A DNA stretch of 64,000 bases. It comes from Anaerococcus vaginalis. Lineage in GTDB: Bacteria; Bacillota; Clostridia; Tissierellales; Peptoniphilaceae. The first letter of the stretch is position 1; each line of letters opens with the position of its first letter. Below are positions 37,200-47,061 of the stretch, in pieces. Made by a program: the position numbers and the translations under genes. The DNA lies in assembly GCA_018363915.1 (NCBI GenBank), contig JAGZMY010000001.1:124001-188000 (forward strand). The letters run 5' to 3'. Under the pieces are notes generated by a model, which saw nothing but the letters and a program-made list of their open reading frames with translations, made no database searches and was not told where the DNA came from.

Positions 37200-37765
37200 A
37201 TCAAATTCACACACTCAATCATTGTTTTATTTTCATTTATGTCAAAAACTGTAATAGAACCATTATCAATCCAAAAATTTTTGAAATTGTCCAAATCTTT
37301 TAAGACTGTAAATAAAGTTGCTCTAATTGCAATTCCATGACTTACACACAAAATATTTCCATCATAAGTAGATTTTTCTTTTATAAAATCATTAACTCTT
37401 TTTATTAAATCTTCAACGCTTTCTCCATTAGGATATTTAGTTGAGTAAGGATTATTTTTTAAATTTTCATAGAAATCTTTGTATTTTTCTTTTGTTTCTA
37501 AAACTTTTTGCCCCTTAAAATCCCCAAAATCTAATTCATTTAATCTTTCGTCTTCAATAAATTCATCAAAGCCCAAATATTTTGCTGTTTCTTGACTTCT
37601 TATTAACTTTGATGTGAAGACCTTATCTATTTTGTAATTTTTTAAATTTTTTTTGCTTTTATCCAAATCAATATAAGCTTTTTTTGAAAGTTTTGTTTTA
37701 GGAGTTGAAAATTTTAATTCTTTATTTGATTCTGTTAATCCATGTCTTAAAAATATTATTTTCAT
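37196..37765 (-). CDS. Histidine phosphatase family protein (phosphoglycerate mutase-like)
   Basis: 189 residues with the branch-1 histidine phosphatase motifs FLRHGLTESN (catalytic His about residue 8), SKLIRSQETA, ERLNELDFGDFKG and CVSHGIAIR. It is too short and divergent for glycolytic GpmA (about 230-250), closer to CobC/PhoE-type phosphatases, so I do not call it phosphoglycerate mutase even though the glycolytic cluster here lacks one. First gene of the overlapping set with the YhaO/YhaN pair. A TATAAT at 37781-37786 lies 16 bases upstream. Confidence 0.85.
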   Translation of the reverse strand: MKIIFLRHGLTESNKELKFSTPKTKLSKKAYIDLDKSKKNLKNYKIDKVFTSKLIRSQETAKYLGFDEFIEDERLNELDFGDFKGQKVLETKEKYKDFYENLKNNPYSTKYPNGESVEDLIKRVNDFIKEKSTYDGNILCVSHGIAIRATLFTVLKDLDNFKNFWIDNGSITVFDINENKTMIECVNLI

Positions 37766-37780
37766 ATTATCACCTTTATT

Positions 37781-37786
37781 ATTATA
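37781..37786 (-). promoter_or_regulatory. Putative -10 element of the histidine phosphatase gene set
   Basis: Perfect TATAAT on minus, 15 bases before the ATG and just after the ftsX-like gene terminator. I find no clear -35; the 5' leader would be under 10 bases, with GGTG as the only SD. Confidence 0.4.
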
Positions 37787-37792
37787 ACATAT

Positions 37793-37831
37793 AAAAAAAG
37801 CAGGCTCGAATGCTTTTTATTCGCCTGCTTT
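37793..37831 (-). terminator. Rho-independent terminator after the ABC permease gene
   Basis: Minus-strand stem AAAGCAGG / CCTGCTTT plus inner CGAAT / ATTCG pairs (two-base bulge), followed by TTTTTTTATAT. The left arm is the last codons (KAGE, stop) of the permease. Confidence 0.88.
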
Positions 37832-40800
37832 CATTGCTTCTGCCATATTTATTTTTTTTAATTTAAAATGAACAATCAACATTATCAAAAATGATGTAAA
37901 TAATGTTATAAAGGCAGAAAATATATACGATGATAAATGAGTTTTGTAAGAAATAAAAATTCCATCTGGCGCTGCTACAATCAAAACATATCTTAGCATA
38001 ATATATCCCAAAATATATCCAAGAATAATGCCAAAAAATGTTAAAATATATGTTTCCCTATAAATATAGGAAGTTGTTTCTCTAGGATAAAATCCCAAAA
38101 CTTTTGTAGTAGCAAGTTCTTTTTTTCTCTCGCTCACATTAATATTAGTCAAATTATACAAAACTACAACAGCAAGTAGCATAGAAACCACAGTAATAAT
38201 TCCAATTACTAGATTTAAATTTGCCATTAAAGTGTCCATCGTTTCGTAAAATTTACTTGGCTCTATAATAGTTTGACTTATTTTATTTTCCAATATTTTA
38301 TTTTTGATTTGACCGCCTGCTTTAATAAGATCAGCATTTGCAATAAAATCTTTGCCAAATTTATTTTTATATGCATCTTTTGTCATATAAATATAATCAT
38401 CAATATAATTTTCGGCAATATCTTTAATGTCCATTTCTACTATTTTATCATCTAATTCAAATTTTAATTTTTTGTTTGATTTTAAATTATTTGATAAATT
38501 TTTACTAATTACAACTTTATTATTATCAAGTGAAATTTTTTTCTTATTTTTATCCCTAATTTTTATAAAATCATCTATTTTTTCTTTATCATCAAAAACG
38601 ATTAAATTAACTTTTTTATTTTTATCTTTCAAACTTACATCTACATTCTCATAGATAATTTTCATAGATTCTGTATTTTTCAAAATATTTTCGTAAGATT
38701 TTTTATCTTCTATTTTGGCATTTTTATCAAAAATTGATATAAAATCATATTTTGTAATTTCTTGTTTTTGCAATTTAGATGTATCTTTAACAGAATCAAT
38801 CATAGCAAAACCAAAAAATAAAAGTGCAGTACAACCACCCACTCCAAAAATCGTCATAAACATTCTAGATTTATACCTAAATAAATTCCTAAATGTAATT
38901 TTTGTCATAAAAGATAGCTTATTCCAAATAAATTTTATTTTTTCAAGAAATATCCTAGATCCATTTTTTGGTGCTTTAGCTCTTAACAAATCTGCTGTTT
39001 GCTCTTTTACTTCACTTATGCTTGTAAAATAAACAGTTAGTGAAATTAAAAAAGTAGATAAAAATATAGTAAATAAAATTATCCAAAACGAATTTATAAA
39101 TTCCAAGTCTAAAACTCTAAATCCAGTTGAATATGCTTTAAAAATAACTTTACAAACTATATTTTTTCCAATTAATGAACCGATTAAAGAACCAAAAATC
39201 GTAGGAATTAATCCGTAAATAAAAAATTTTCTACCAATATCAAAATTAGAATAACCCAAAGCTTTCAAAGTTCCATTTTGTATTCTTTGTTCTTCAATAT
39301 ATCTTTTTATGGTTGTAAGAGAAACAAGAAGGGCGATAAAATAAAAAAATGTTGGAAAAACTTTTGATAATTCGTCCATATTTAAACTATTTTTGTAATA
39401 GCTATCAATGGATTTATTTAAAAATATGCTTTCAAATTCATAAGTAGGATCAATTAAATTTACCAAATTTTCTCGAGCCTCATCAATTTTTTCATATCCC
39501 TTTTTAATTTTATTTTTAGCCTTTTTTTCTTCGTCTTCAAATTTTTTATTTGCCTTATCAAGCTCACTTTCTTTTTCTAAAAGTTCATTAAAAGAAGACT
39601 TTAACTTTTCTTCTCCCTTAATTTTTTCATCATCTAATTTTCTTTTTCCATTATTATAAGAAATCAAAGCAGACTTTAATTTTTTTTCATTATTATCAAG
39701 TTCTATCTTGCCTTGTTTTAATTTATTTGATGCATTGATTTTTTCATTTTCAAATTTCTCTTTTGATAGCTTATATAAAGAGTTTTTTTCATCCAACTCC
39801 CTTTTTGCTTTATCCAATTTTTTTAAGTTTTCATTTATTGGACTCATAGCCTTTTGGTAAGCTTCATCAAATTTATTTTTATTTGCTAAATACTCCTTAT
39901 TTAACTTATCCAATAAAAGTTCACTTTGAGAAATTTTAATATTTAAATCTTCTTTTTTTCCATTTAAAGAAAGTAATTCTTTTTTTATATTTTCAATTTC
40001 TTTTTTATTTTCTTCATTATCACTCAAGTTAGATAATATTTCTAATTTTTTCTTTAAATTTTCTATTTTCAAATTTATTTCATTTAATTCAGATTTATAA
40101 TTTGTTAGATTTGTATTTTCCTCATTTTTTTTATCTTCCAAATTTTTAAGCATGGCCTTTTTTTCTAAAAAAGAATTTTCTATTAAAGACTTGCTTGAAT
40201 TTATCTTTTTATAATTTTTATCAATTTCTTCATAAGCCTTATCTATTTTCTCTTTTGAATCGTTTAATTTTTCTTCATTTTTTTTCATTTGTTCATTAAA
40301 AGAAAGAAAATTTTTATTGTAGCTTTTTTTACCACTATTTAATTTAGAAAATCCTTGGTCAATTTGTTTTTTTGATGCACCTAACTTTTCATAGGCATCG
40401 TTAATTTTAACCTTAAATTCATCTTCTGCTTTGTTATATGAATTTATACCATCTAATAACTTTTCATTTGCATCTATAAGTTTATCTTTTTGTTCTTGTA
40501 ATTTTTTCTCACTAGAAGATAGTTCATTTTCTTTTTCATTAAGTTTTTTATTAGCATCAGCTTTTACTCTTTTTAAAACTTGACTAGGTCTGTTTTTAAA
40601 ATCCTTTTTTAGACTTTCTCTTTTTTCTTTTACATAAGATTTATATTCATCAGAAAATCTATCCATATTTTTTGTTTTTTTATAACTAATATCAACTTCA
40701 CTAATCTCATCAGTTTTAAAATTATCCTTGTTTATATAGGCAAAAGAAAAAACCATTTCTTTTCCCTTATAAGAAACATCCCTTACTTCATCCATCAAAT

Positions 40801-41317
40801 ATTCAGAAGAATTTGCAAAACCTACGACCTTATACTTTTTATATTTTAGTAAATCATCTAATTTTTCATCATCTATTGACTTAAAATATATATAATCGCC
40901 TAGTTTATAATTTTTTTTCAATAATTCATCTAAAATTATTTCTTCATCATTTTTGATTTTTCTTCCCTTTATTATATTTAATTTTTCAATATCTTTATCA
41001 TAAGATTTTACAGAAATAAGCTTATCTTTAGCATATAAATCTAAATTTTTTTTATAAGCAAGCTTATCAATATCCTCATCCTTTTCTATAATTAACTTAT
41101 CTTCGTTTTTAATTCCATAAGTTGCTTTAATAATTATATCTGGATGTTTATTTTTATTTAAAGTCTTATTTAGAGTTTTTCGCATTGAAGGTCCTGTCAT
41201 AAAAAGGGCAACAACAACCATAGAAGCAAGCATTATCATAACAAAAATCGAAAAAATCTTGCCTTTGGTTTGTTTTATATCCCTAAAAATTGACCTATAA
41301 TAATTATTTTTTTTCAT
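37817..41317 (-). CDS. FtsX/MacB-type ABC transporter permease with a very long extracytoplasmic coiled coil
   Basis: 1166-residue permease. One membrane helix at about residues 20-42 is followed by a MacB-like periplasmic-core segment to about 225, then roughly 390 residues of Lys/Glu/Leu-rich heptads (about 226-612) that read as coiled coil, then an FtsX block of three helices (about 655-790), a second N-terminal-like helix near 835, a second small extracytoplasmic part, and the final FtsX block (about 1045-1155). The last residues are MAEAMKAGE, where AEAMK-type tails are common in this family. Partnered with the ATPase one base upstream. Substrate unknown; lipid, peptide or cell-wall signalling roles are all possible. 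Confidence 0.87.
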   Translation of the reverse strand: MKKNNYYRSIFRDIKQTKGKIFSIFVMIMLASMVVVALFMTGPSMRKTLNKTLNKNKHPDIIIKATYGIKNEDKLIIEKDEDIDKLAYKKNLDLYAKDKLISVKSYDKDIEKLNIIKGRKIKNDEEIILDELLKKNYKLGDYIYFKSIDDEKLDDLLKYKKYKVVGFANSSEYLMDEVRDVSYKGKEMVFSFAYINKDNFKTDEISEVDISYKKTKNMDRFSDEYKSYVKEKRESLKKDFKNRPSQVLKRVKADANKKLNEKENELSSSEKKLQEQKDKLIDANEKLLDGINSYNKAEDEFKVKINDAYEKLGASKKQIDQGFSKLNSGKKSYNKNFLSFNEQMKKNEEKLNDSKEKIDKAYEEIDKNYKKINSSKSLIENSFLEKKAMLKNLEDKKNEENTNLTNYKSELNEINLKIENLKKKLEILSNLSDNEENKKEIENIKKELLSLNGKKEDLNIKISQSELLLDKLNKEYLANKNKFDEAYQKAMSPINENLKKLDKAKRELDEKNSLYKLSKEKFENEKINASNKLKQGKIELDNNEKKLKSALISYNNGKRKLDDEKIKGEEKLKSSFNELLEKESELDKANKKFEDEEKKAKNKIKKGYEKIDEARENLVNLIDPTYEFESIFLNKSIDSYYKNSLNMDELSKVFPTFFYFIALLVSLTTIKRYIEEQRIQNGTLKALGYSNFDIGRKFFIYGLIPTIFGSLIGSLIGKNIVCKVIFKAYSTGFRVLDLEFINSFWIILFTIFLSTFLISLTVYFTSISEVKEQTADLLRAKAPKNGSRIFLEKIKFIWNKLSFMTKITFRNLFRYKSRMFMTIFGVGGCTALLFFGFAMIDSVKDTSKLQKQEITKYDFISIFDKNAKIEDKKSYENILKNTESMKIIYENVDVSLKDKNKKVNLIVFDDKEKIDDFIKIRDKNKKKISLDNNKVVISKNLSNNLKSNKKLKFELDDKIVEMDIKDIAENYIDDYIYMTKDAYKNKFGKDFIANADLIKAGGQIKNKILENKISQTIIEPSKFYETMDTLMANLNLVIGIITVVSMLLAVVVLYNLTNINVSERKKELATTKVLGFYPRETTSYIYRETYILTFFGIILGYILGYIMLRYVLIVAAPDGIFISYKTHLSSYIFSAFITLFTSFLIMLIVHFKLKKINMAEAMKAGE

Positions 41318-41318
41318 T

Positions 41319-42020
41319 TTACCACTCTATATTTTCAACATTTTCTGGATTTTCATTGACATAAGAATTTACAATTGTGCCATCTTTTAGCTCAAACACC
41401 TTATCTGCTATATCTTTTATTGCACCATTGTGAGTTATAATAATTACAGTAGTATTTAAATTTTTTGCAGTATCTTGCAATAATTTTAAAATTGATTTTC
41501 CTGTTTTATAATCCAAAGCTCCTGTTGGCTCATCGCACAATAAAAGTTTTGGGTTTTTGGCAATTGCTCTTGCAATTGCTACTCTTTGTTGTTCCCCACC
41601 TGAAAGTTGAGAAGGAAAAGAATTCTTTCTATGAGAAAGTCCTACCTCATCCAAGGCTTTTTCAGCATCCATATTATCTTTTGCAATTTCACTAGCAAGC
41701 TCAACATTTTCGATGCTTGTAAGATTTGGTATTAAATTATAAAATTGAAAAACAAAACCTACGTCATCTCTTCTATATTTAGTCAATTCTTTCTCATTCA
41801 TTTTTGATAGGTTTTTCTTATCAACAATTATTTCTCCATCACTTAAAGTATCCATTCCTCCAATTAAATTTAAAAGTGTAGTCTTTCCTGCTCCGCTTGC
41901 TCCTACAATTATAACAAGCTCGCCTTCATCTATATTTAAATTAATATTATCATTTGCAACAATCTTATTTCTACCAACTTCAAAATACTTGTATACATTT
42001 TTTAATTCTATATATGCCAT
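41319..42020 (-). CDS. ABC transporter ATP-binding protein, MacB/LolD type
   Basis: 233-residue ATPase: Walker [17 protein letters not shown] (about residues 39-54), Q-loop in [12 protein letters not shown], signature [15 protein letters not shown], Walker [13 protein letters not shown] and the switch His in IITHN. The ATG follows the smpB stop by 4 bases without a recognisable SD, so translation may depend on termination at smpB. The permease starts directly after it with GAGTGG. Together they form a mechanotransmission-type exporter. Confidence 0.95.
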   Translation of the reverse strand: MAYIELKNVYKYFEVGRNKIVANDNINLNIDEGELVIIVGASGAGKTTLLNLIGGMDTLSDGEIIVDKKNLSKMNEKELTKYRRDDVGFVFQFYNLIPNLTSIENVELASEIAKDNMDAEKALDEVGLSHRKNSFPSQLSGGEQQRVAIARAIAKNPKLLLCDEPTGALDYKTGKSILKLLQDTAKNLNTTVIIITHNGAIKDIADKVFELKDGTIVNSYVNENPENVENIEW

Positions 42021-42024
42021 ATCA

Positions 42025-42468
42025 TTAATAATTTTTGAGTGCTCTTTCTATTTTTCTTTTAGCATCATTTTTCTTTATAGTTTCTCTTTTATCATAGATT
42101 TTTTTACCCTTTGCAAGAGCAATTTCCGCCTTAATAAGTCCTTCTTTTAGGTAAATTTTATTTACAATCATAGTATAACCTGCTTGAGAAACTTTTCCAA
42201 TTAATTTATCAATTTCTTTTTTATGAAGCAAAAGCTTTCTAGTCCTAATTGGGTCAATATTTTTTTCGTAGGATTGTTCATAAGGTGTAACATTCATATT
42301 ATAAATAAATAATTCTCCCTTATAATCCCCAACGTGAGATTCCTTTATCGAAACTTTTCCTTCTCTTATACTTTTTACTTCATTTCCCTTTAATTCAATT
42401 CCAGCCTCATATTTTTCTTCCAAAAAATAATCATGTTTTGCTTTTTTATTATTAGCTAAAATTTTCAA
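42025..42468 (-). CDS. smpB: SsrA-binding protein SmpB
   Basis: tmRNA-binding protein for rescue of stalled ribosomes. The 147 residues include NKKAKHDYFLEEKYEAGIELKGNEVKSIREGKV, the beta-barrel core, and the C-terminal basic KGKKIYDKRETIKKNDAKR. It overlaps rnr by 17 bases; rnr-smpB adjacency is typical of Firmicutes because RNase R degrades mRNAs tagged through trans-translation. No ssrA gene is in the window. Confidence 0.96.
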   Translation of the reverse strand: MKILANNKKAKHDYFLEEKYEAGIELKGNEVKSIREGKVSIKESHVGDYKGELFIYNMNVTPYEQSYEKNIDPIRTRKLLLHKKEIDKLIGKVSQAGYTMIVNKIYLKEGLIKAEIALAKGKKIYDKRETIKKNDAKRKIERALKNY

Positions 42469-44572
42469 ATTCTTCCTCCAACAAATCGAAATCTATATTT
42501 CTTTTTTCAAGATCTACATTTTTAACTTCAATCAAAACTTTTTGTCCAATTTTATATCTTTTATTATTATCTCTATTTACACAAGATAGCTTTTGTTCAA
42601 TATATTCAAAATGATCGTAAGAAAATTTATACATAAAACATCCTTCAACCGTATTTTCAAGTTCAATAAAAATCCCAAAATCTGTTATTGATGAAATAAT
42701 TCCTTGAAATTTCTCTCCAATATATTTTTTCATATATTTACACTTATATAAATCTTCTACATCTCTTTCACATTCTTCACTATTTCTTTCTGTAATTGAT
42801 AAGTGTTCTGCATTTTTTGCTAATTGTTTTTCTAATGATGATTGGCTTATATTTTCAAATTTATTATCAACAAAATCTTTTACAAGCCTATGAACAATTA
42901 AATCAGGATACCTTCTTATAGGAGCTGTAAAATGTGTATAATATTTTGTTGCTAAACCAAAATGAATATCCCTATAATTTGCATATTTTGCTTTTCTCAT
43001 TGTCCTAAGCATTAACATATTTACAAGACTTTCATCATCTTTTCCTGAAACTTCTTTTAAAATTTCTTGGAAATCTTTTGGATGAAGTTCTTTTCCCTTA
43101 ATATTATAGCCTAGGGTGTTTAAAATATTTTTGAAAGATTCTACCTTTTCATCCTTTGGCTTTTCATGAATTCTATATAATGATGGAAAATCCATGTAAG
43201 CAAATAAACTAGCTATAGTTTCATTTGAAATTAACATAAATTCCTCTATCATTTTATTTGCAGAACCTCTTTCAAAAATAGAAATATTTAAAACATCTCC
43301 TTTTTCATTTACATCAATTTGGCTTTCCGTAAAATTAAAATCTATAGCTCCTCTTTTTTCTCTTTTATTTTTTAAAATTTTGTATAAGTTGTCAAATAAT
43401 TCTAATTTTTCTATCAAAATTTCATCATCATAAACTTTGTCTTTATTATCCAAATAATCATTTACATCATCGTAGACTAACCTATAGTTAGATTTGATTA
43501 TAGACTTATATATTTTATAATCAACAACTTTACCTGATTTGTTAATTCTCATTTTTAAACTTAAAGCAAGTCTATTTTCATTTGGATTTAAAGAACATAT
43601 TCCATTAGATAATTCCTCTGGTAGCATAGGCAAAACTATATTGTATAAATAAGTTGAATTTCCTCTTTGATAAGCTTCTTTATCAATTCCACTATTTTCT
43701 TTTACATAATGGCTTACATCTGCAATATGAACATATAAAATAAAATCTTCTTTATCTTTTTCTATAGATATTGCATCATCAAAATCTTTAGAATCCCTAC
43801 CATCAATTGTAACTGTAAATAAATCTCTTAAATCTTTTCTATCTTTTTGTTTTGAAATATCTACTTCTTTTTCTATAAAAACAGCTTCTTTTTTTGTTTT
43901 TTTTGAAAAATTATCTTTTAGTCCGTAGGACCTTATTATTGATAAAACATCAACATTAAAATCATTTCTATTGCCTAAAACTTCTACAATTCTTCCTTCT
44001 GGAGAGCCATTTTTTGGATATTTTATAATTTCACAAACAACTTTATCGTTATTTTTTGCTTTTTTTGAAAATTTTTCATCAATATAAATATCAGAAGATA
44101 GGTTATCCTTATCGCTTATTACAAATCCAAAGCCCTTATTTTTTTTATAAAGTCCAACAATTTGACTTGTATTTCTTTGAAGAATTTCTACTACTTTTCC
44201 TTCAGCATTTTTCCCATATTCTTTTTCTTTTATAATTTCAATTTTAACCCTATCTTTGTCATTTGCTAAATTCAAATTATTTTGAGAAATAAAAACATCC
44301 TTATATTCTTTATTATCAGAAATAAAAAATCCATATCCACCTTGAGCAAGGGAAATTTCTCCCATAAGTGATTTATCATCTTTACTTAATGGATGAATTT
44401 TATTTTTTGAGCTTATTTTGATTTCATTTTCTTTAGCAAGTTTTTTAATAATTTTTTTTACATCTTTTTTTATATACTTATCACAATCCAAATATCTTAA
44501 CATCTCATCAATAGTCATTGGCTTGTAATTTTTATCGTTTACTATATTTATAATTAAATCTTTAAAATTCAT
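42452..44572 (-). CDS. rnr: Ribonuclease R
   Basis: 3'-5' processive exoribonuclease. The 706 residues run: N-terminal winged helix (MTIDEMLRYLDC), two cold-shock OB folds (GEISLAQGGYGFFI; GLYKKNKGFGFVISD), RNB catalytic domain with TIDGRDSKDFDDAIS and YVHIADVSHYVKENS, and a C-terminal S1 domain (ISSITDFGIFIELENTVEG). A GGAG site sits only a few bases after the terminator downstream of secG. Confidence 0.97.
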   Translation of the reverse strand: MNFKDLIINIVNDKNYKPMTIDEMLRYLDCDKYIKKDVKKIIKKLAKENEIKISSKNKIHPLSKDDKSLMGEISLAQGGYGFFISDNKEYKDVFISQNNLNLANDKDRVKIEIIKEKEYGKNAEGKVVEILQRNTSQIVGLYKKNKGFGFVISDKDNLSSDIYIDEKFSKKAKNNDKVVCEIIKYPKNGSPEGRIVEVLGNRNDFNVDVLSIIRSYGLKDNFSKKTKKEAVFIEKEVDISKQKDRKDLRDLFTVTIDGRDSKDFDDAISIEKDKEDFILYVHIADVSHYVKENSGIDKEAYQRGNSTYLYNIVLPMLPEELSNGICSLNPNENRLALSLKMRINKSGKVVDYKIYKSIIKSNYRLVYDDVNDYLDNKDKVYDDEILIEKLELFDNLYKILKNKREKRGAIDFNFTESQIDVNEKGDVLNISIFERGSANKMIEEFMLISNETIASLFAYMDFPSLYRIHEKPKDEKVESFKNILNTLGYNIKGKELHPKDFQEILKEVSGKDDESLVNMLMLRTMRKAKYANYRDIHFGLATKYYTHFTAPIRRYPDLIVHRLVKDFVDNKFENISQSSLEKQLAKNAEHLSITERNSEECERDVEDLYKCKYMKKYIGEKFQGIISSITDFGIFIELENTVEGCFMYKFSYDHFEYIEQKLSCVNRDNNKRYKIGQKVLIEVKNVDLEKRNIDFDLLEEEFENFS

Positions 44573-44584
44573 ATTTTCTCCTAT

Positions 44585-44612
44585 TAAAAAAGAGGCTAGT
44601 GAAAGCCTTCTT
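44585..44612 (-). terminator. Terminator between secG and rnr
   Basis: Minus-strand hairpin AAGAAGGCT / AGCCTCTT (one bulged A, 6-base loop) followed by TTTTTTAAT. The T run ends about 12 bases before the rnr start, leaving no room for a separate promoter downstream. Confidence 0.8.
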
Positions 44613-44649
44613 AACTTGCCTTACAAATTAAAAATCTTTACTAAACCCC

Positions 44650-44877
44650 TTAGTTTATTGCAAGAAGTATTGTACTTAATAAAAATAAGACAACACCTGC
44701 AAAAATTACAACCTTATCTAACATTTCGTTTTTTGATTTATGAGCGCTTCTACCAAATACGTTTGTTTCTTGACCAGCTAAGGTTCCAAGCCCATCAGTT
44801 TTTGGTTCTTGTAAGGTTACTGCTATAACCAAAATTACAGAAGCTATCATCAATAATACTGATAATACTGTTGTCAT
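44650..44877 (-). CDS. secG: Preprotein translocase subunit SecG
   Basis: Small membrane subunit of SecYEG. The 75 residues have two hydrophobic helices (about 4-19 and 54-73) and the conserved middle EPKTDGLGTLAGQETNVFG with GRSAHK, a good match to Gram-positive SecG. The SD ACGGAGG and a consensus promoter are directly upstream. secG-rnr-smpB order is common in Firmicutes. Confidence 0.94.
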   Translation of the reverse strand: MTTVLSVLLMIASVILVIAVTLQEPKTDGLGTLAGQETNVFGRSAHKSKNEMLDKVVIFAGVVLFLLSTILLAIN

Positions 44878-44904
44878 CTGACACCTCCGTTTTCATACTA
44901 TTTT

Positions 44905-44933
44905 ATAATATCACAATTATATAAATTTTACAA
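44905..44933 (-). promoter_or_regulatory. Promoter of secG (rnr-smpB-ABC)
   Basis: Minus strand -35 TTGTAA (44928-44933), 17-base spacer ending TGA, -10 TATTAT (44905-44910). The -35 overlaps the T tail of the eno terminator. It lies 27 bases before the secG ATG. Confidence 0.72.
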
Positions 44934-44968
44934 TAAAAAGAGGGGCTTTCTATTATTTTACCCCTCTA
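44932..44968 (-). terminator. Rho-independent terminator after eno
   Basis: Minus-strand stem AGAGGGG / CCCCTCT around a loop of about 15 bases, followed by TTTTTATTG. It lies about 18 bases past the eno stop. Confidence 0.9.
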
Positions 44969-44985
44969 TTTATTAAATAATAATA

Positions 44986-46299
<1,314 letters not shown>

Positions 46300-47052
46300 T
46301 TATTTTTTGTGATTAATTAATTGTTCAAAGTCATTTGCTTTAAGGCTTGCTCCACCTATTAGTCCACCGTCAATATTTTCTTTTGCTAATAATTCTTTAA
46401 CATTAGCAGGTTTCATTGAGCCACCATATTGAATTCTAATTTTTCCAGCACAATCTTCACAGAATGCTTCTTTTATATAATTTCTAATAAAAGCACACAT
46501 GTCATCAGCATCTTCTGCAGATGCAGTCTTGCCAGTTCCTATAGCCCAGATTGGTTCATAAGCAATAATAACTTTTGTTATATCTTTACCTTCAATTCCT
46601 TTAAGATCTTTTTCAAGTTGTTCTTTAACTTTTTCTTCTTGTTTGTTAGCTTCTCTTTCTTCTAAAGTTTCGCCAACACAAAGAATTGGAACTATATCAT
46701 GATCAAGTGCTGAAAGGACTTTTTTGTTGATTAGTTCATCGTCTTCATTAAAATATTCACGTCTTTCAGAGTGTCCCAAAATTACATAATCAGCTTTTAT
46801 GTCATTTAACATTTTTGGAGAAATTTCTCCAGTAAAAGCTCCATTTTCTTCAAAGTACATATTTTGAGCACCAAATTTAATATCTGAATCTTTTAAAATC
46901 TCACTTGCAAGCAAAAGGTCTATTGCTGGTACACAAACACCTTTTTCTACGCTTTCATCAAGGTCAAGTTCTACTAATTCTTCTAGCAAGGATTTAGCTT
47001 CGCTAGGAGTCATATTCATTTTCCAATTTCCTACTATTACAGGTGTACGCAT
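46300..47052 (-). CDS. tpiA: Triosephosphate isomerase
   Basis: 250-residue TIM barrel: VGNWKMNMTP (Asn, Lys), GAQNMYFEENGAFTGE, LGHSERREYF (catalytic His), AYEPIWAIGTGKTAS (catalytic Glu and flexible loop), and YGGSMKPANV for phosphate binding. It starts 9 bases after pgk with AAGGAG. In many Firmicutes gpmI follows tpiA; here eno follows directly. Confidence 0.98.
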   Translation of the reverse strand: MRTPVIVGNWKMNMTPSEAKSLLEELVELDLDESVEKGVCVPAIDLLLASEILKDSDIKFGAQNMYFEENGAFTGEISPKMLNDIKADYVILGHSERREYFNEDDELINKKVLSALDHDIVPILCVGETLEEREANKQEEKVKEQLEKDLKGIEGKDITKVIIAYEPIWAIGTGKTASAEDADDMCAFIRNYIKEAFCEDCAGKIRIQYGGSMKPANVKELLAKENIDGGLIGGASLKANDFEQLINHKK

Positions 47053-47061
47053 ATCTACTCC

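Noticed and set aside
37200..37214. GTG start for the SbcD-like gene
   Set aside because: The ATG at 37199 overlaps the previous stop as ATGA and begins with the canonical MKFIHISDIHL.
37196..37765. Glycolytic phosphoglycerate mutase missing from the gap-pgk-tpiA-eno cluster
   Set aside because: At 189 residues with CobC/PhoE-like features and a different operon, it is better called a general histidine phosphatase.
39440..40640. Low-complexity region in the permease as a DNA repeat or recombination site
   Set aside because: The A/T-rich bias reflects Lys/Glu/Asn coding in coiled-coil heptads; no exact tandem repeat unit is visible.
44613..44640. Second possible hairpin between secG and the terminator (AACTAAG...TTTAGT)
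   Set aside because: Pairing is short and not followed by a T run; not convincing as a regulatory structure.
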